From: Chamaea fasciata | Lineage: Eukaryota > Chordata > Aves > Passeriformes > Sylviidae | Direction: 5' to 3' | Length of the DNA stretch: 64,000 nt | Assembly: GCA_029207755.1 (NCBI GenBank) | Contig: JARCOQ010000011.1 | Location: 25,485,712 to 25,549,711, forward strand | Shown: positions 24,401 to 36,291 of the stretch, in pieces | Layout of the letters: the number at the start of each line of letters is the position of its first letter | Position numbering within the stretch: position 1 is the stretch's first letter | The notes under the pieces: model-generated | Told to the model about the DNA's origin: nothing | What the model saw: the letters and a program-made list of their open reading frames with translations, nothing else | Databases searched by the model: none | Translations under genes and position numbers: made by a program

Positions 24401-25347
24401 GCCAAGGACGCTGTGGTTGCTGACGGGTGTGTTTGGGTGCAGAGGTGATTTTACAAAGTGAGGCTTTGTCTAATAGGAACAGGTCTACAACTAATGGTTC
24501 ATTTTGCATAGGTTGCCCAGCAGCCGCTAGATAGTAACAGCTGTTTGCTTCTACTCTTGTCTTAAGCTAGATTTGAACTATTAAATTAAAGGCAAAATAA
24601 AATTTGAGGTATTTCTTTAAACCATTCAGTCCTCCAGGGAAGGATTTGCAAATGCACATGTATTTATCCTATTGAAGCTTTCCTGTTGCTTAAAAATATC
24701 TATTTTCTTGAGACACCTCATTGAAAAAGTGCCTTAGTGCTTTTCATCATCCACTGTAACTTGTTTTCAAAGCAAAAGACAGTATGTGCCTTGAAAATAG
24801 TGGTTCATAGTACTGTCTGGCAGACTTCAAAATGCAGTCGAGGTTTAAAATCATAAATACCAATCAAGAGCATGAAATGCAATTTCACAACTCGAAACGA
24901 TGTTTCAAACTCCCCTGCCCATCCTAAATTTGTCACCTGTCGAAGGCTGCTGCCGTTTCTGTGGCCTTGGAGCAGCAGCAGCTCCAGCAGCTCAGGGGCT
25001 GTCTGTGCCTTCCACTGTGGGTGAGTGTTGTTGGCTTTACCCCCAGGGCCAGCTGACACTTCCCACCCTCGGAAGATCCAGGGCAGGACGGTTTGCCCAA
25101 GCTCTCTGTGTTTGACTTTGGCTTTTAGTCTGGTTCGAGCTGGAATTCTTCTTAATGCTCTTTATCTTGGTTTTCCATCGGTGACATTTCGATGTTTTTG
25201 CATGAGCCCGAGCTAAGGGAAGATTCCATTTTCTCCTCTGTCCTCATTCTTCCACCCTTGCTCTCAGGGCTTATCAGCACAGCTGGTGTCAGCAGTAGCT
25301 TTTATCTCTACCTATCCTTGAGGTAGCTCAACTTACTAGGCTAAGGG
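21466..25347. other. Unique sequence, partly GC-richer, with a 198-codon frame of unknown meaning
   Basis: At about 22,090-23,170 the sequence is GC-richer and contains a 198-codon plus-strand frame (22,096-22,692) overlapped by minus frames of 73, 62 and 63 codons, then a 146-codon minus frame (22,784-23,224) overlapped by a 108-codon plus frame. None shows a signal peptide, membrane segment or known domain, and low-complexity Ser/Pro/Ala content fits chance translation. I do not call any as genes. The remainder is unique AT-rich sequence. Confidence 0.45.
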
Positions 25348-25384
25348 AAAAAAAGAAAAAAAAAAGAAGAAAAAAAAAAAGAAG
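25348..25384. repeat. A-rich/purine low-complexity tract
   Basis: A run of A blocks broken by single G bases, about 37 bases. It could be the decayed poly-A tail of an old retrocopy, but the flanking sequence shows no recognisable gene copy. Confidence 0.85.
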
Positions 25385-28300
25385 CCCTTACAAAAAGATG
25401 GATAATTTTATGCTGGATTTGTGAATGGAGTTGAGAAAACCAAATGATGCCAGTGCTGGGCAAGGTGTGGCTGAGCATGGTGAGCCTGGAAAGGAGGTGG
25501 GGAGCAAGACCTGCCCCTTTCAGCAGCAGAGAAGCTGAATTTCACTGTTGAAATTGAAGGGATAGACCTTAAGGAATAGCTAAATGACAAAACTGATATT
25601 CTCGTTTTTTAAAATTTTTTTTAATCAAGAAATGGTTTATATAGAAATAAAGAAATGTTTCAATAAGTTTATAGAAACCAGCTCATAGATCCTAATCAGT
25701 TCAGAGACAAAAAACTTGTCACTGAATTAACATGCAAATATACATATAATATTCACATCAAATAATTTAAGTTGCATTATTTAGTTTTGTTAAGGAGTTT
25801 TTGATGCAAAATTTTTCCCTAAAGTACAGTCAGGACAGCATTTCTGCTGTTGTACCAGCTAAAGAGAAGACGGGCGCTGACTGATTGTAATTAAGTGTAT
25901 TTTAGTGTGTTGCCTAGTATGTATTGCCTAATTTATGCCTGTTTCACACCGTCACAGTTATGCCTGCAATAGAATAAAAATGAAATGTAAATTTCCCAGT
26001 AGTTTATATTAAATATATTTCCATTCATATTAAAAAATCCCCAACACATAGCAAAGCTGTAACTATGTGTAAGGTGTGAAAAGAAATGTCAAAAATTTGT
26101 TCTTTTTGGCTGTGATTTGTTATTTGTTTGTTTCCCATATTGAAATAGCAGGAAAAATATGGGAAAGAGACTGAGAAATGGCATGTTGCCCATTCTTTTT
26201 TCTTTACAACTATTAAGAAGAATTTGAACTGTCAAAGTTGACTGAAATATTTCTGTGCACATTCAGCTTGAACGATATGCAACACAAAAAGTACTTTTGC
26301 AATGTGCACTCAGGCAGATAGTCCACCTCTGTTGCCAAACTGTTTAATTTCAGATCATGAAATAACACATCCCAGCAGGTTAAATAATGCTGCAGGTCAT
26401 ATCTGCATTCCAGCAGTTTGCTCAGTGTAGGAGGGTTGGTCTAATCAAGTTCAATTAGAGAAACAATAGCAAAATTGCCATGTGCTTGCTCCAAAGCCTA
26501 TTGAAGCTTACAGGGATCAGTTGGTTTCTTTACTTCTGCAAGTTATCTGTTATTAGGACTGAATCAAACTTGGTTTCTTCATGTTAGCAAAATTGGTTTT
26601 TTAGCATCATTAACAAAGTGAGAAGCAAGCTGGTGAGACAGTATCATTCTTCCTCTTAAAAACCTGAGTACTTGCTTTAGACGTCTCATTAACTTCTCAT
26701 GCAATTAGGAGTTTACATGCAAAGACAAACCATGTCTGGTCTTTATGGCATATCTCAATCATAATGCTGAAATTACGGAAGCCAGTTCTCGTAGGCTGGT
26801 GGTTCTCTGTGGTGAAGACTACCCTGTGTAAAACTGCTGGTTTAAAAAGGGCGTAATTAATTTAATTCGCAACAATTGGTTTTCACTGTCTATTTATTTC
26901 AGGTTCATCTTGATCTGTTTTTAAAATGTTATGCATTTTTACATGCAAGTATTCAAAATTTTATGAGGAGTGGCAAAAAGTACTTATGGCTTGCATTCAT
27001 TACTTTTTGGAAGGAATATGTGGCCACAGGACAGCTGCAAATACAAAAAATTACTTCACAGATAATCTTTCACGAAGTAACTCTTGAAAGTGAACTGTAA
27101 TAATGCAAAGAATTTTAAAACAGCTTTCAAGCAAGTGATTTCTTCCATCATGGTTCATTCTCATAATCTTCTTCAAGTATTTAGAGAGTCAATTGCTCTT
27201 AATTTTAGATTGTTATTAAATTAAGTGGTGATGATGACTGTGGGTAGGATGTCTTTTACTGTCTAGAGTGTCACAGTAGAGTGTAATAGTCCTAGATTTG
27301 AAATGTTTTCATCCTATTAAATGGCTGTGTTAAGTTATCATGGAAAATGAGCACCTAATTTATTTTAATCTTTCATATGCTTTGAGCTGTTTTTCTTCCT
27401 GAGTGTTTTTGAGTGACTAATGAGAATCAAAATCTGCTGTTGATGCTTACTTTGCAGTTATATCAAGAAGACCCTTATCTTAAAGCTGACAAAACCCAGC
27501 TTTCCTTAAAGTAGTTGCATTTCTTTATCTCAGAAAGACAACATAATCTATACACTGTAGTTCTGTGTGTGTTCTTGTAAATCTCTGAATATAAACCTTT
27601 CTGTAGGCAGTGCTTTACATATGTCTGTCAAATAGAATTTGTGTTCTGCTCACACAGCCATCTCGATTTTTGTGCTATTTATTCATCATGTGCCTCCTGG
27701 CCGTGCAACCTGTGTATGAATTACCAACAGTTATTGACTGTTTGATACTTTTGGTCATATCAATGCTGTTTGTAGGCCAGACAACCTCTGTCTGGAATTA
27801 GAGCCTCTAAATGTTACAATTAGCTTACAGGAGCAGAAACAATAGTATCTTTCCTTGCAGTTTATGTTCCTTCTTAGACCATGCTGAGCTCATTTTGTTA
27901 TACATTACATAAGTGTGCAACCCAGCAATGGAGAAGATTCACATCCCCACCTTCCAGTGTGGTATGAGGCAAAGCAGGTACATCACCTGCACCATCCTTT
28001 GATCAAAAACCATCATGTGCTGTATCTTCGTTTTCGGAGCACTGCAACCTGAGCCTCCTTTCACTGTGAAAGAAAATCAATCCTTCGCACATGAAAACAG
28101 TTGGTAACGGTCTTACTTGAGCTTAACTTAGACCAAATTATTCATGGTTGAGTTATCCAGGGCAAACATTACCTGTGCAGCACACTGCCTGAAATGCCTC
28201 TCATGTTTATTTTCATTTGGGTGATTTACTTTAACAAGGACTGCAGGACCAGGTCGTGCATTTGCTGGACATGAGAACATTTCATACTGGGATTTTTCTT

Positions 28301-28934
28301 TCTGTTCGATTTTTCCCCCCCTCCCTCCTGGTGTTGTGTTTGTTGTGATGGGTGTTGTTTTTTTTTTTTTTGTTTAGGGCCCCAGCGAGGGGTCCCAAAG
28401 AGAATGTTAGTGCTTTTGAATCTCGATGGCTCCCCGTTGACATGCCATCTGCAGATGCTCATGTAGAGTGTGTTTTAAGCAGCAAACACCTGGGGTGCTG
28501 TATTAAAAAATGCTCAGCATTTCAAAATCCTGGTGATGGAGAGTGATATGCTCTTGATATGCCTCTTGCTGTTAGAACTATAAGCTGGATCCTGCTAAGT
28601 CCTAATGCCTCCTGTTGGAGTGAAGGATAGCAGAGAATACTTAGGACTTGAGAGATGCATGGCATTTCAGGTGTATTAAAAGGAGTTTAACTCTGTCAAA
28701 ACTCCTCTTTTATTTAGACACAGTCATTTTAGACTTATCTCCTCTGCTGTCTTTTTGAAGGACTACAGTGTAATAGCCCTTGAGCACGGGGATGAGCAGG
28801 AGTTGCTACCAGGCCTTTAGACTCACATGACACTCCTTATTTTAGTGATTTGGGTTTGAAAACGTTCAGGCCGTGTCATTTTATGGTGACAAAAAACCTC
28901 AGCAAAACAGAGTGATTTTTGATGGATGCATTCC
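25385..28934. other. Unique non-coding sequence, no gene seen
   Basis: AT-rich unique sequence with only short open frames (78 codons or less). A T run lies at about 28,358-28,372. No repeat family or RNA gene was recognised. Confidence 0.5.
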
Positions 28935-29785
28935 TGGGAGCTATGCTGAGGCACATGGAGGACAGGGAGCACGATTAGACACAGCCAGCACGGCTCCAGC
29001 AAGGGCAAGCCTTGCCTGCCTGATCTCGTGGATTGCTGTGATGGAGTAACTGCACCAAAGGACAAGGGAAGAGCTACAGGTGCCATCTGTAGGCCTTTGA
29101 CATGGCAACCTAAATTAGAGGGGAATTTGATGGGAGGAGTGTTGGGTTGGATAGCTGAGTGGTTGAATCCAGAGGGTTCAGTGGCTCAGTGTCTGGATGG
29201 GGACCAGTGATGTGTGGCGTGCCTCAGATCTGTACTGGGACCAGCACTGTTTAATGCCCCCACCAGTGACACTGGTGGTGGCATTGAGCGCACCCTTAGC
29301 CAGATGCAGGTGACACCAAGCTGAGGGGTGTGGTTGGCACACCTGAGGGACGGGATGCCAGCTGGAAGGACCTGGCCAAGCTCCAGGAGAGGGCCTGTGT
29401 GAAACTCCTGCAGTTCAACAAGGCCAAAGGCAAGGGGCTCCGCCTGGGTCGGGGCAGTCCCTGGTATCAGTACAAGATAGGGGATGAAGGGATTGAGAGA
29501 AGCCTCACAGAGAAGGACCCGTGGGTACTGCAGGATGAAAAGCTGCCTGTGAGCTGTCAGTGCACTGGACCTGCGGCCCAGACTCAGAAAAATCCTTTAG
29601 AATGAGGGTGCGGAGGTGCTGACACAGCTGCCCAGAGAAGCTGTGGCTGCCCCATCCCTGGAAACATTCAAGACCAGGTTGGATGGCTCTCTGAGCAACC
29701 TGTTCTAGTGGAAGATGTCCCTGCTCATTGCATACATGACCTCTAAAGGCCCCTTCCAACAGAAACTATCCTATGATTCTCCAGT
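28935..29785 (+). mobile_element. CR1 LINE with part of ORF2, internally deleted and inactive
   Basis: From the left this follows the CR1 ORF2 reverse-transcriptase gene: GCTGAGGCACATGGAGGACA, GATGGAGTAACTGCACCAAA, GACAAGGGAAGAGCTACAG, GGCCTTTGACATGG, then GTACTGGGACCAGCACTG and the segment around 29,300-29,320 where intact copies encode the catalytic Phe-Ala-Asp-Asp. Here that segment has lost one base and its first Asp codon reads GGT (Gly), so the enzyme is dead. After about 29,600 the sequence jumps to the CR1 3' end (AGCTGTGGCTGCCCCATCCC, CAAGACCAGGTTGGATGG, ATCCTATGATTCT), so several hundred bases of ORF2 and 3' region are missing. A 91-codon frame at 29,330-29,605 is a remnant of ORF2. 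Confidence 0.95.
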
Positions 29786-32700
29786 AGTATAAAATGAAGA
29801 ACACCTTCAAAGAGCCCTAAAAACATAGGGTGTGTGTAATGACAACAAAAGACACAATTATCTAACGGGATTTTTATAACATCCCACTTAATGGCCCAAA
29901 ACGGTAAAAATGAAGTCGGTATGTATTGAAGTAATTTTCAGATTAATTCAGAGAGAAGTAAATACAATTTGGGTCATGTTGCTTTTCATGACCCTAAAAC
30001 CCCATTCAAATAAGCACTATGGATTTTAAAGATCTGCCCTGTCTTTGTTGATGTATTATCGATCGTGGTTAGTCAGCAGTTCAGCTCTTGTTGTTCAAGA
30101 CCGCCCAAGGCACTAAGATCACTTGTTAGCAGATTATATTGCTCAGCTACTTTCTCTGCTAGGTTTATTTTCTTTTTTTAAGGTATGTTTGTTCCTAAAA
30201 ATTATGAACTCCTTTCCTGTTTGATTTCAACCACCGATTATGTGCAATTATGTTACTGATACTTGTGAGGAAATGCATTTGTCCTTTTTTTTCAGACACA
30301 TCTAACGTTCATTGCCTGTGTGGGTTAAATTTCACATGCCAATCAAGTCAATTGATAGGATACATAGTGGACAGAGGTCTAGGTGATAATGATGGCAAAT
30401 TTCCCCTCTAGAATAAGTGTTGTGGCTGCAGCTTCGGAGACTGATGCAAAATGAATCATATATTTGGTTGGTTTTAGGGGTATTTTCCATCTCAAATGCA
30501 TGTGTGAATTTAAAAAGAAGAACAAAGTAGGGTCTTGGAAAGCTTCGGTGATGGTTTCCTGTTTTGTTTTGGGGTTTTTTTAAGTTTTGGTTTGTTAATT
30601 TTCTTTAAGTTTCAGATTTTGTTATCTTGGCTGACAGTTTGCTGCTTATAACTTCATGGCTGTTGGCTTGTGGAGGTTGCTTTTTTGATCAAAATATTCT
30701 CTTTTAATGAGGCTGTGTGATCCCTCTTCTATTGTTGTTGTACTAATTAACTTTCCGAGTGTTTTGAGCATTTTGCAGGATGTAATTTGGATTTTTCTTC
30801 TAAAAAAACCACCCCATTATCTGAATAAGTGAAACTGCATGTACTGAAGTAACTGGAATCTTATACAGAATTAAACTAGGCAGTTTTATTATTTGAGTTA
30901 CTAACTCTAGGGGTAAATACAGCCCCAGAATTGTTGGCAGCCCCAGTACCTGCTTGTGCTAGTAAACAATAGGTGCAAGTAGCAAAGCAGAGGGTAGACA
31001 ATCCCTGGTAATATATGCAGTAGTCTTCTTTTTCTTTTATAAATCACAATATAAGTGCTTGGGTAACGTGGTATCTCAGCAACAACTTGACAAGAGACGT
31101 ATAATACACTCTCAGAGAATAGAAAAAAACATCATTTGTCACCAATAAAGGTGCTTAGCATTCTGATCCTCCCAACATAAATTCATTTGCAGTTATATTA
31201 GCAGTGTTTTTACATATGTATTTTGCATTTGCATCAAACTACTTCCAGTCCTTAGGAGCACTCACTGCTTTTCTGAGTATTAACTGTTCAGAATGTGGCT
31301 ACAGGTTAATGTGCTGCATGCCTCAGGATCAGCTCTGGTTTCTCTGTTACACAGTGCATTTAGTCTTCAGGGGATTAAGCATGTTCTTCATGAATAAAAA
31401 TGAATATTTATTAAATGTTGTATCAGGATATACTTATTCATACAGAAAATTCAATATATTACTTGAACGGTGTACAGGAATCTGAAGAAAACTCAGGGAA
31501 GATTTTTGTTCCAGTAGAAAGCTTTTGTATTTATTTTTATTGTTTTAAGACTTGGGTGTGCACTTTGAAAATGGGTACAACAGAGCAAACCAGATTTAAG
31601 AAAAACAGATTTCTAAGTAGTCATCCTTTTCAACTGGTGACAGATTTAGAAGATAAAGAGTTGCAGACTTGGTTCCCAAATGTACCTTGGAGCATGTGAC
31701 AGATAAAGTTACAGAACCAGGCAATTGTTATAGCCTGGTAGATGATTGCAACCTTGCAAAGAACAACTTTTTAGGAAGAAAACCTCAAACATGAAAGCAA
31801 TGTAAATGTTATTTGCTGTCTTTAGTATTCAAGGGCTGTAACAATTGATCGTTACTGAGTATTGTTTCTAAAGCTTTGTGAAGATAAAAAATGCTAGGTC
31901 TGGTGGTTGCATAGAAAAATTAAACATTTACAACAGAACAATGCTATTGTTTTCTCTCATCTGTAGCAGTATTTATAACTGCATTGTGTTTTAAGGGGGG
32001 GGGGGAGAGAATGAAAAAAGGAAAAAGAGAAAAATTAGTTCAAGGCCCAGACCCTTCTTTGCTGAGTTCCTACATATGCTTTTGACACTTAAAACAAAGG
32101 ATGGCAATAGGAGATGTATTTCGAGACAAGCACAGAGACTGACTCTATTAAAGCCATACTTGCTGTTAGCCTCAACAGTACTTTGGGTGGAATATTTTTA
32201 GTTTGATTCTGTGCCAATTTACTTGTATTATTTTCAAGCTGTGTAACCAATGTTTCAGCAGACCATCATGAATCGACATATTCTTTTTTAATTATAACCT
32301 CTTTTAAGTTTCGAGGTGTTTACATTGGTTGTGCAGCCTTGTGAAAGCAGCGGCAGTGCTCATCTCTGAGGGTAACAAGCCGCAGCTGTAATAAACACGC
32401 TGCAGACAGAAATGGGAACATGCTGGTGGGGGATATATGGCATGCTCTAACTCCTTGTTTGACTGTGACATGTGCTTATCAAGGTGCAGAACGAAATAAT
32501 TTCGCACGTAGAATCCAGAAAGTGAAGATGGAGGGGGAAAATGTCTAATTTCTGTGGCAGGTCCTCTCTGGCTGACCCACGTGCCCCTCTCCCCCGGATG
32601 CTGAGGTGCAGCAGAAGAGGACTGGCCAGTCAGTGGTTGGTTCCCCTGACACCTCTGCAGTTATAAAATATAATCCTGGCTGAGGGACATTTGCCCCTTC

Positions 32701-33534
32701 CTGCGTGGCTTGTGTTAACAGATGTGAACTTACTGCAGACTAGGCCCGGCAGGCCTTTGGTCGTTCAAGGCAGGGGACATCGTTGTCACAGACCTGTAGA
32801 AGCTTTAAATCTAGAACTGGCCAGGGAGACAGTAACCGCTGTCAAATCATCCCAGCTCAGGTACAACACACATTTCCCTTCTTTATCTCATGTCTTTCTT
32901 AACTATGAAGGAAAAAGGGCTGCTGGGAGTCTTCTTTTAGGGTTCTGACTTTGCTGTTTCTATAGGGGCAAGCCAGAAATGAAACAAAGCCACTGAATGA
33001 GACTAATGACACTTCTAAAAGCATTGGTAGGAAATAGATGTGACTGTGGAATGCACAAGGGGTGTGTGGTACCCCTACCTGTCCCATGGGATTGTGTGGA
33101 ACGCTGGGCCACAGAGCTCCCATCCTCCCATGGTAGAGATGCAACTGGATTATCAAAAGTAGTAAAAATATTAAGTAAATTAATTATTATAAGTGCATCT
33201 TATGAGAATTGCTTCTCCATTTGGATTATGTGGTTCAATAGGAAAGAGACGATCCTTTGTGGAGCCTAGTGGAGCGCCTGCGATCTGATTCATCCCTTCT
33301 CCTTCGGATACCTCACTAGTTCCAGTTATTTAAGATTCGAATAAACCTTTAGGGCTGGCCCTTCCTTCCTATTTGAATAGAGAGGGGTATGAGGGTCGTG
33401 ATTTAGGGTTCTTGTTGAGTGCCTAAAGCTAGTCAGGATCAGAGCTGAGCAAGCTAAGAATAAACAGCAAAAGACTACTCCAGAGCTTGGCTTGGGCAAC
33501 TGCTGGAGCATCAGCCACACTTGGAAACAGCATC
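29786..33534. other. Unique non-coding sequence, no gene seen
   Basis: AT-rich unique sequence. An 11-base G run at 31,995-32,005 is followed by a purine-rich stretch. At about 32,330-32,510 the sequence keeps several CpGs amid AT-rich words and might be a conserved element. A TATAAAATA word with GC-richer flanks occurs near 32,661, without other promoter signals. Open frames are short and unrecognised. Confidence 0.45.
31995..32005 (+). repeat. G11 homopolymer run
   Basis: Eleven consecutive G bases followed by a purine-rich segment (GAGAGAATGAAAAAAGGAAA). Such runs can form G-quadruplex-type stacks and are prone to sequencing error. Confidence 0.9.
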
Positions 33535-33601
33535 AACAGATTGAAGGGGTTTGGCCTTCAAAACTGCAACAGATTGAAGGAGTTTGGCTTGGGAAAACTG
33601 T
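33535..33601. repeat. Two-copy tandem duplication, about 33-bp unit
   Basis: AACAGATTGAAGGGGTTTGG at 33,535 recurs as AACAGATTGAAGGAGTTTGG at 33,568, each followed by a related segment ending in AAAACTG. The two units abut, so this is a local tandem duplication with modest divergence. Confidence 0.8.
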
Positions 33602-33744
33602 AGGAACAGGAGCAGCAGTTTGTGAGACAGCCTGGCTTATGCAAATGTAGAAATGGCAGCAGCAGGTTCTGATGGGATGTGTTGTTGGGGTATCTCCAAA
33701 AATTTTTAAACTGGCTGCTCATGTAATACCAGGGCCCTATCACC

Positions 33745-34370
33745 TATATGCTCAATTTATCACTGCATCTTGGAACCTCTCCATCAGAGTAGTAGAAAGC
33801 AAATGTTATCCTGCCATATAAGAGAGAGGGAGAAAGCAAACCCACTCAGCTTATTATTTACAGACCTATCTCACTGCTTCCAACTCTATCCATAATAGAT
33901 AATGAATAAATTGGTTCACAAGCAACTGTTTAAGTACTTGGAGTTAAACAACATACTGAATGATGCTCAGCCTGGGTTTCATTCTCATTATTTCACTGTC
34001 ATTGCACTAAGAAATTGTTGGAGATGTTTTCTCTGCCATGGATCAAAGTCTATTTATAGGCGCACCAATAATTTCTCTGTCAAAGTCCCTTTCGACATGA
34101 CCTGCCATTTTCACATGTACAAATGCATTTGAAAACAGCTCAAATAAAAGTAGTAGACAATTGTTTTCAGTCACATTTGCCTTCCAGGACCCAGATGGAT
34201 TGCATTAGCAATGAACAGTCACGTATGCAATATAATACTGAGAAGTCTTGTAGCTGGGTACCATATTGGCCATTACATGTTCATTAAAAGCTGTTGTGCA
34301 TGTTAATGGGAAGATACAGTTCTTCGTTGTTAAAACACATGGAGTGAAGCCAAATCTCTATTAGAATTGA
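33745..34370 (+). mobile_element. Ancient L2-like LINE, decayed reverse-transcriptase fragment
   Basis: Three reading frames in turn give the ordered motifs of an L2-type (Jockey-superfamily) reverse transcriptase. Frame 1 gives K-A-N-V-I-L-P-Y-K at 33,796-33,822 and YRPISLLPTLS at 33,859-33,891. Frame 2 gives NKLVHKQLFKYLE and NNILNDAQPGFHS within 33,905-33,985. Frame 3 gives GDVFSAMDQSLFIGA at 34,020-34,064, ISLSKSLST at 34,071-34,097 and AVVHVNGKI with THGV at 34,290-34,346. The order and spacing agree with the family, so at least two frameshifts separate the pieces. In motif A the catalytic Asp position reads Ser, and stop codons interrupt all frames, so it is a fossil. The wording (YRPISLL, DVFSAMD, VVxVNGK) differs from bird CR1, which points to an older L2-like or related clade. 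Ends are approximate. Confidence 0.75.
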
Positions 34371-36248
34371 AAGCAAGCCTGAAATCAGAGCCTTATCTCT
34401 TACAAACAGCATCTCGTCTTTTTTTTTTCTTTTTTTTTCTCATATGTTTCTGGAGATAGATACACACATATCCAGGAACAGCATCAGGGGAGTTATGCTG
34501 TAGAAAGCAAAAAATCTAGAAGGAAGGAGAGATTTGAGTGAGAATAAGGTGCTCTAGTATACCCACAGAATTTCTTGTTCTCACCAGGACATTAAAACAA
34601 TATTAAAACACCAAATATGCCAAACAGTTTTGCCGCAAGAAAAATATGCAGAATTGCCTTTGTATGATAAGGAGTACATAACTCATACTATGAAACAGAA
34701 GCTCAACTTGTGCTGCTAATTGTGTAGCCATTAACCAGAAGCTTATTGAAGTTGAATCATATTCAATAAAACTTCATCACAGACCCTGGGTTTGGTACGA
34801 CTCGGGTAGGCTGTGTGGCAAAATTAAAATACAGTTCAGAAGTACAGACTGGAGGGCTGGAGATTCAGGTGGTATTCCTGGTTTCACCAAAACCTTGAGA
34901 AGCCCCTCTTTTTTTATTATTTTTTTTTAATGAGGATTACAGGTTTATGAAACCTTTAAAAAATAATGTTAGACACTTAGACTACTATTTCCCATTACCT
35001 GGCTGACTGCTTTTGTGAGAACCCAGAGGATGGGTGGCAGTAAGGGTGGAAATAGCTGGAATTTAGGCTAGGTTGAAGAATGGACGCTGCTAAGTCACAA
35101 CTCTCACTTGGTATTTAGATATATATACATACAGGATTAATTCTAAGGAATAGGAATTCTGATCAAAGGTTAAAAAAAAAACAACTGGCTTTTAAAATAA
35201 ATGTCGCATTTCTTTCTTCTTTTCCTTCACACACATCTGTCAAATGAGATAGTGAGAACAATACAGATGCACTGGTATAAGATTTAATTTCTAACTCTTA
35301 AAAAAAAAATTAGGGCTGTGATTGCAGTGCAGAACACTTGTGGGAGGGAAAAAACCAAAGGAAATGCCCTCACAGGATCCTTTTAACTTGTGTTTGTACA
35401 TCCTCTGTCTTAGGTCAGGGTAAGTTGGTGGCTGGACTGAGTAAAGGGCATGGGAGGAATCCATCTCCTCGCCTTCTGGACAGAGCAGCTGATTCTGTGC
35501 CAAGAAGGGAATTAATTCTTCTAATACAAGGCAACAACAAATTGTGGTTTCCAGCCAAAGGAGGTAGAAGTGAAGGGAAAAGTGTCTCTGAAGAACAATG
35601 TTTCTTGGGATTGTGATTGTATCGTGTTTCCCGAGGCTGTTCCTGCCAGGGAAACAGTGAGTCCTCCCTCTCCAGGGCTGCTGTATGGGGTTGCAGCTGA
35701 GCCATAAAGAGATCAGGCTGCTGCAGAAGAGCCACATGTCACAGCAGAAGCTTTACTTGAAAAAAAAAAACCATCCAGGACCAGGTCTCTGTGCTTAAAC
35801 AATCTGAACTCCTTTTGTTTAGTTTTGTTCTGTTTTTATTTTTAGGGAAAGATGTGAGGTTTTTGTTGTTGTAGTTGATTTCATTTCCCCCCCCCAAAGA
35901 ACTGACATATAATTGCTTTTGATTTATCTGTGACTTGAGTTTGGATAGGAGTCCATGTGTGTACATGCCTCAAGAGGGAAAAGGGTCAGATATGAGCAGT
36001 AGGGACAGGGGGATTGTAAATTTATATCTTTATTTTGCTGATGGAGAGCAGTAGTACCTGGTGTGTTAGGGTTTAAAATAAAAATGGAGATGTCTGTTGG
36101 TCTGTTTGTTGTCCCTTATGGACTGTGGTGATAGTGAGAGGACAAAACAAGACAGTTTTGGGTTTTTTTACTTCATTTCCCCCCCCTTTGAATTCTCAGA
36201 CTAATTCAATAATACTGACAGGATTTGTAGGTTTGTGCTTTTCTCCAT

Positions 36249-36250
<2 letters not shown>
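34371..36250. other. Unique non-coding sequence, no gene seen
   Basis: Unique AT-rich sequence with T-rich tracts at about 34,418-34,439 and a C run at about 35,887-35,895. At 35,291-35,737 a 148-codon minus-strand frame overlaps a 92-codon plus frame; neither resembles a known protein and neither has splice sites or a promoter that support it. Confidence 0.45.

Positions 36251-36290
<40 letters not shown>
36251..36290. repeat. T40 homopolymer tract
   Basis: Forty uninterrupted T bases. If it were the poly-A tail of a minus-strand retrocopy, the gene copy would lie to the right, but no AATAAA-type signal sits at the usual 10-30 bases and the sequence there is not recognisable. Exact length is uncertain because such runs are error-prone. 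Confidence 0.95.

Positions 36291-36291
<1 letters not shown>

Noticed and set aside
29330..29605. 91-codon frame as a host gene
   Set aside because: It lies wholly inside the CR1 copy at 28,935-29,785 and is a frameshifted remnant of its ORF2.
32655..32690. TATAAAATA box as a promoter
   Set aside because: A lone TATA-like word without CpG island, downstream exon or initiator; expected often in AT-rich DNA.
33244..33440. Possible LTR 3' part (AATAAACC word and GATTCATCCC-like wording)
   Set aside because: No matching second LTR, no TG...CA ends or target duplication could be defined, and the resemblance is too weak.
35291..35737. 148-codon minus-strand frame
   Set aside because: It ends in low-complexity sequence, resembles no known protein, and is overlapped by a plus-strand frame; no supporting splice sites.
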